Assembly: GCA_934271655.1 (NCBI GenBank)
Contig: CAKQRW010000008.1
Span: 1-64,000 of the forward strand
Length of the DNA: 64,000 nucleotides
Source of the DNA: an uncultured Bacteroidaceae bacterium
GTDB lineage: Bacteria > Bacteroidota > Bacteroidia > Bacteroidales > Bacteroidaceae
Direction of reading: 5' to 3'
Of this stretch, positions 60,560 through 64,000 are shown in pieces. The first letter of the stretch is position 1. Each line of letters starts with the position of its first letter. The notes beneath the pieces are model-generated. The model did no database searches. It was not told the DNA's origin and worked only from the letters and a program-made list of their open reading frames with translations. Made by a program: the position numbers and the translations under genes.

Positions 60560-60593
60560 TGCCATGCATCACGTGTGCGCCACGACATGACAC

Positions 60594-61220
60594 TTACATA
60601 TACCTTTCGAACATGGCGGCATAAGCATCCACCTTCTTGGAGAAAGCCAGCGGATAGGCGCGTGACGAACTCGGCAGTCTGTACAGTTCCAAGCCTGGCT
60701 CCAGCTCAACATGAGCATTGACCTTTGGGACTGCACCCAAGCCATAATAACGGCACACGGTCTCAGCAGCCTTCTCACCAGTAGCCACAACAGCCCTTAG
60801 CTGCGGCAGTCTGGCGACAAGGGCTCTTACATCTGTCGGCTCCACCACTTCCAGAAATTTGTCAGAGGCATTATCCTTCAAGCGCCTCACAGCAGAAGCC
60901 GTATCGAAAAAAGCTATTCCACGCAAGGCGCAATGCTCCACTATGCGTCCTGTCATAAAGCGACGGTTCGCTTGGTCCACAAAATAATCCTTGTCTCCAT
61001 AGAAGACCATGCCCTCTATGCGCCAATGGTCATTGATGAAATTGGGGTAATAAAAGTCCATGCACCACCGCTTGCGCTGCGGCGGAAAACTGCCCAAGAA
61101 CAGCACCTTTGCGTTCTCAGGCAAAAAAGGCAGCAACGGATGGCGCTCCACACCATCCGCGCTGCATTCAATATTCTTTATGTTCAGATAACAGCTTTCA
61201 TTGTCCATCATATCCTTCAT
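60594..61220 (-). CDS. Uracil-DNA glycosylase-family protein
   Basis: A 208-residue protein. KVLFLGSFPPQRKRWCMDFY resembles the UDG-fold water-activating and pyrimidine-pocket region, and NAHVELEPGLELYRLPSSSR the DNA-intercalation side (SSS in place of HPS). This belongs to a UDG superfamily group found in Bacteroidota rather than classical Ung. A repair role is inferred. It lies 27 bp from the GH2 gene, perhaps in the same transcript. Confidence 0.83.
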   Translation of the reverse strand: MKDMMDNESCYLNIKNIECSADGVERHPLLPFLPENAKVLFLGSFPPQRKRWCMDFYYPNFINDHWRIEGMVFYGDKDYFVDQANRRFMTGRIVEHCALRGIAFFDTASAVRRLKDNASDKFLEVVEPTDVRALVARLPQLRAVVATGEKAAETVCRYYGLGAVPKVNAHVELEPGLELYRLPSSSRAYPLAFSKKVDAYAAMFERYM

Positions 61221-61247
61221 GTAAGTAAATGCTCATAATTATTTACG

Positions 61248-63758
61248 TCACTTTATCGTTATTTCCTTGATGAAAGGCTCATCAAAACCTTCTACATTCA
61301 CAATCACCTTGGCCTGTCCGCGCTGGGAAGTAGACTGGATGCGAATGAGTCCCTCACCGAAATATGTGTTGAGCTCAGTGGTGCGCCACGACACATCACG
61401 CCTCATGTCACCAGTCTCCACGCCCAACAGACGTATTGGCCCTTCCACCAACACACGAAATCTCTTGGGCTGCATCTGCTGCACCCTGCCCATGTTATCC
61501 ACAAGAGCGAGGCGTATGTGCGACACGGTGTTTCTGTTCTCCCGCACCGAATAGTCGGGCAGCACAGTCTGAAGCGTCGTGTGGTCGGCATCAAGGCGGA
61601 CATCAGCCACTGGGCCATGGTTGACCAGAGAGTCACGCATCACTTCCTTGCCTCCCCTATATCCCACAGCGAGCACCTTACCCTGGCGCGCCGGCAGCTG
61701 AATTGTGATGCAATGGTCTGGATAGTCAGCCGTCACACGCGGCTTGAGCGGCAGCTGCGGATTGCTCCACATAGGGAAATAGAACTGCACCGAATCACAT
61801 GTGGTGTAACATCTCACCTCCACACAGCGCGAGTCGGTATAAGGCAAGTCCCAAGTGTCTGCCATAGGAGGATATTGCCAATGGTCTGTTCCCATGGCCT
61901 GGTCAAAACAGTTATCCCTCACCACCAGCTTGAGATAATCATTGTCAGGATTCCATGCTGGATGATAGAACGCAGCCTGAGGCCGCTCCTTCAACGTCAT
62001 GTCAAAAGGACATGAGCACCACCCCTTGGCTGGCCATGGGGACGATTCGCCAAGATAATCCACTCCTGCCCACACATAAGAGCCTGCGATGAACGGATTT
62101 TCTTCTACAAAGTGCCATGGATTCTTCTCCACAAAGTCACGCACCACATTCTCACGCAAGCCCGAGTAATACACAAAGGCTTCTGAAACAAACATCTTGC
62201 GCTGTGAATGGCGCTTATGGTCCGCTATCATGCGAGGCTCCAAATAGTTGTAGCCAACCAGGTCGGTGACCTCTCCAAATTTATCCTCAAAGCCCTGTTG
62301 GCATGCCACCATCGTAGGGCGTGTGGGGTCAATGCGCTTCACTATGCCATTAAGCTCCTTAGCTCTCTCCACGCCTGTGTCGTCCTTGTTCCATGCCTCA
62401 CTCAGCTCGTTGCCTATGCTCCATACTATGACAGAAGGATGGTTGCGGTCACGCATGACCATGTCTGCAATGTCCTTACGAGCGTTCTCCTCATAGAAAG
62501 GCTCATAATATCCCGATTTCCACTTGTCGAAAGCCTCGTCTATGACAAGCAGACCGATAGAGTCGCATATGTCAAGAAACTCTGGCGACGGCGGATTGTG
62601 GGAGCAACGCACAGAGTTGCAGCCTATCTCTTTAAGAGCCCTCAATCGGCGCAGCCACACCTCATCTGGCACAGCTACACCCAGACTGCCCGCATCCTGA
62701 TGCAGGCACATGCCCTTGAGCTTCATGTTATGTCCATTCAGATAAAATCCTGTGTCAGCATCGAATCGGACATCACGAAAGCCAAAAGGTGTCTTTACCT
62801 CATCTGAAACTTTTCCACGGCTGTTGCGCACGCAGGTGACAAGCGTGTACATCACAGGAGTGTCCACACTCCACAGCTGCGGTTTCTTCACAAGCAGCTC
62901 CACTGTCTCTCCCTGGCGATGCACTATGGAAGCCACACTCTTGCCATTATTGTCAATGACCGTATGCTGTATGCTGCAATTGGCATCACCCTCCACATCG
63001 GCCTGCACACGCACCGTGCCATCGGCTGATGCGCTGACTGCTATGCCATGTTCCTTGACATGGACCTTGCCTACACTCTGCAGCCACACATGGCGGTATA
63101 TGCCCGAACCTGTATACCAGCGCGACTGCTCTTCACGGTCCACATGCACCACCAGGCGATTTTCCGCTTTGTTTTTCAGCCAATGTGTAATGTCGAAAGA
63201 GAAACCTGTGTAGCCATACATATGGTGTCCGAGCCTATGGCCATTGAGCCACACTGTAGCACGATGGTAGACTCCGTCAAATATGACACTTACTGACTCG
63301 CCATTGGAAATGCGCCTTGCCAATTCGGACGGTAGGGTAAAATCTTTCACATATATGCCTTGACCGCCTGGCAAATATCCTGCCGAACCACCGACCTTGG
63401 GATCAAATGGAAGCTCAACGCTCCAGTCATGCGGTATGGACACACTCCGCAACGCTTTATCTGAGCGAGAAGCATCTGGCTGGGAGCGAGTCACTTCGCT
63501 GGCTGTCACCTGCGCCTGTTCTGGCTCGGTGTCATCAGTTACCTTCGTTTTCTTGCCTACCGCAACATTCTCTACGAGACTTGGCTCAGCCACTCCAAGT
63601 GTCTTGAGAACCGTCACAGCCTCATTACGGTCTGAACAGAGACGAAACATCCATCCCTGGTCGAACGTCATCTTCACTCGCTTCTTCGTCGGTGCTGACC
63701 AAGCCACCGATATGAACACCAGGAGCGAAAAGGCTAAAGTTGAGAGTCTCTTAGTCAT
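61248..63758 (-). CDS. Secreted GH2 beta-galactosidase-type glycoside hydrolase
   Basis: An 836-residue protein. The signal peptide is MTKRLSTLAFSLLVFISVAW. The sugar-binding domain (about 70-230) has RSVSIPHDWSVELPFDPKVG and WYTGSGIYRHVWLQSV. An immunoglobulin-like domain follows, then the TIM barrel with KGMCLHQDAGSLGVAVP, acid/base Glu451 in WSIGNELSEAW and nucleophile Glu526 in FVSEAFVYYSG, then C-terminal DUF4982-like beta domains. Activity is beta-galactosidase-like by family; exact substrate is unknown. The start at 63758 is preferred over the longer frame because a -7 box (63842-63849) lies inside the extension. Confidence 0.92.
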   Translation of the reverse strand: MTKRLSTLAFSLLVFISVAWSAPTKKRVKMTFDQGWMFRLCSDRNEAVTVLKTLGVAEPSLVENVAVGKKTKVTDDTEPEQAQVTASEVTRSQPDASRSDKALRSVSIPHDWSVELPFDPKVGGSAGYLPGGQGIYVKDFTLPSELARRISNGESVSVIFDGVYHRATVWLNGHRLGHHMYGYTGFSFDITHWLKNKAENRLVVHVDREEQSRWYTGSGIYRHVWLQSVGKVHVKEHGIAVSASADGTVRVQADVEGDANCSIQHTVIDNNGKSVASIVHRQGETVELLVKKPQLWSVDTPVMYTLVTCVRNSRGKVSDEVKTPFGFRDVRFDADTGFYLNGHNMKLKGMCLHQDAGSLGVAVPDEVWLRRLRALKEIGCNSVRCSHNPPSPEFLDICDSIGLLVIDEAFDKWKSGYYEPFYEENARKDIADMVMRDRNHPSVIVWSIGNELSEAWNKDDTGVERAKELNGIVKRIDPTRPTMVACQQGFEDKFGEVTDLVGYNYLEPRMIADHKRHSQRKMFVSEAFVYYSGLRENVVRDFVEKNPWHFVEENPFIAGSYVWAGVDYLGESSPWPAKGWCSCPFDMTLKERPQAAFYHPAWNPDNDYLKLVVRDNCFDQAMGTDHWQYPPMADTWDLPYTDSRCVEVRCYTTCDSVQFYFPMWSNPQLPLKPRVTADYPDHCITIQLPARQGKVLAVGYRGGKEVMRDSLVNHGPVADVRLDADHTTLQTVLPDYSVRENRNTVSHIRLALVDNMGRVQQMQPKRFRVLVEGPIRLLGVETGDMRRDVSWRTTELNTYFGEGLIRIQSTSQRGQAKVIVNVEGFDEPFIKEITIK

Positions 63759-63841
63759 TCTGAGTACATATAATAAGTTTATTTTCCGTATTGCTTCATT
63801 TACATTATCAGAGTCACAGGAACTAGCTAACATGTGTGGCA

Positions 63842-63849
63842 CAAAGTTA
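63842..63849 (-). promoter_or_regulatory. -7 box for the GH2 gene
   Basis: Minus-strand TAACTTTG, exact consensus, 83 bp upstream of the start at 63758. Confidence 0.6.
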
Positions 63850-64000
63850 CAACTTTTCCTTTTCACTTCATTTCTTTTTACGGAAAAATCCTTTTCATAT
63901 CACTAATGTTCTTATTCTCATTACCACATCAATGGACTATATACAGTTTTTTTTGAGCTGCAATATCACAAAAAGCGCTTGCACATAACGTTTCATACAC

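Overview
The window is a chromosomal segment of a Bacteroidota species, most likely a Prevotella/Segatella-type member of the Prevotellaceae. The evidence is Bacteroidota-type -7 boxes (TAnnTTTG) in front of many genes, weak Shine-Dalgarno sequences, and a characteristic gene set: a six-gene Rnf complex with an RseC-like gene, a GDE/GT4/GH57 glycogen cluster, DUF4494 beside YggS, NhaD, Wzi, a short MetH and an Ala/Lys-tailed S16. No phage, plasmid, rRNA, CRISPR or intact insertion sequence was seen. This is core genome with carbohydrate-active and surface-polysaccharide genes between housekeeping genes, and unusually rich intergenic repeats.

Layout. 0-5.4 kb: tRNA-Glu x2, tRNA-Ser, mazG, then metH-smpB-DMP19 on the minus strand. 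5.6-14 kb: DUF2264 protein, a GH28-GH105 fusion (pectin depolymerisation), a Wzx-like flippase with an overlapping GT2, and a D-2-hydroxyacid dehydrogenase. 14-20 kb: a repeat-rich 1-kb gap, a Crp-like regulator, YggS, DUF4494 and a secreted modular GH5. 20.5-27.1 kb: rnfBCDGEA preceded by rseC. 27.3-32.2 kb: rpsP with an unusual 5' leader, a PagL-like deacylase, a MITE, manC and an N-acetylglucosamine-kinase-type sugar kinase. 32.6-38.4 kb: glycogen/alpha-glucan genes divergent from a second Crp-type regulator. 38.6-43 kb: lipid kinase, miaA, pfkA, nhaD, tRNA-Gly. 43.2-47 kb: repeat block, recF-DUF721, CBS-domain membrane protein. 47.6-56 kb: polyprenyl glycosylphosphotransferase, small conserved genes with zapA, rny, wzi, a lipoprotein and a WecA-type transferase. 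56-64 kb: YidE-type transporter, ThrE-type exporter, LysR regulator, UDG-family protein and a GH2 enzyme.

How it fits together. Secreted GH28/GH105/DUF2264, GH5 and GH2 enzymes suggest use of plant polysaccharides. The glycogen cluster stores and mobilises glucose, next to a Crp-family regulator that may sense carbon status. Rnf couples ferredoxin/NAD redox to ion pumping, and NhaD fits a sodium economy. manC, WecA, the WcaJ-like transferase, Wzx, GT2 and Wzi belong to surface-glycan assembly but are dispersed rather than in one capsule locus.

Most unusual content. There are four intergenic arrays whose sequences differ but whose period is 22 bp in each (14.85, 43.6, 43.95 and 56.0 kb). There is an 18-bp array of palindromic units upstream of rnfB, a 184-bp MITE with perfect 8-bp target-site duplications, and twin 5'-UTR hairpins with identical loops ahead of rpsP. 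Two long inverted repeats of similar design and several dispersed palindromic elements complete the list. I could not run searches, so family names rest on motif recognition.
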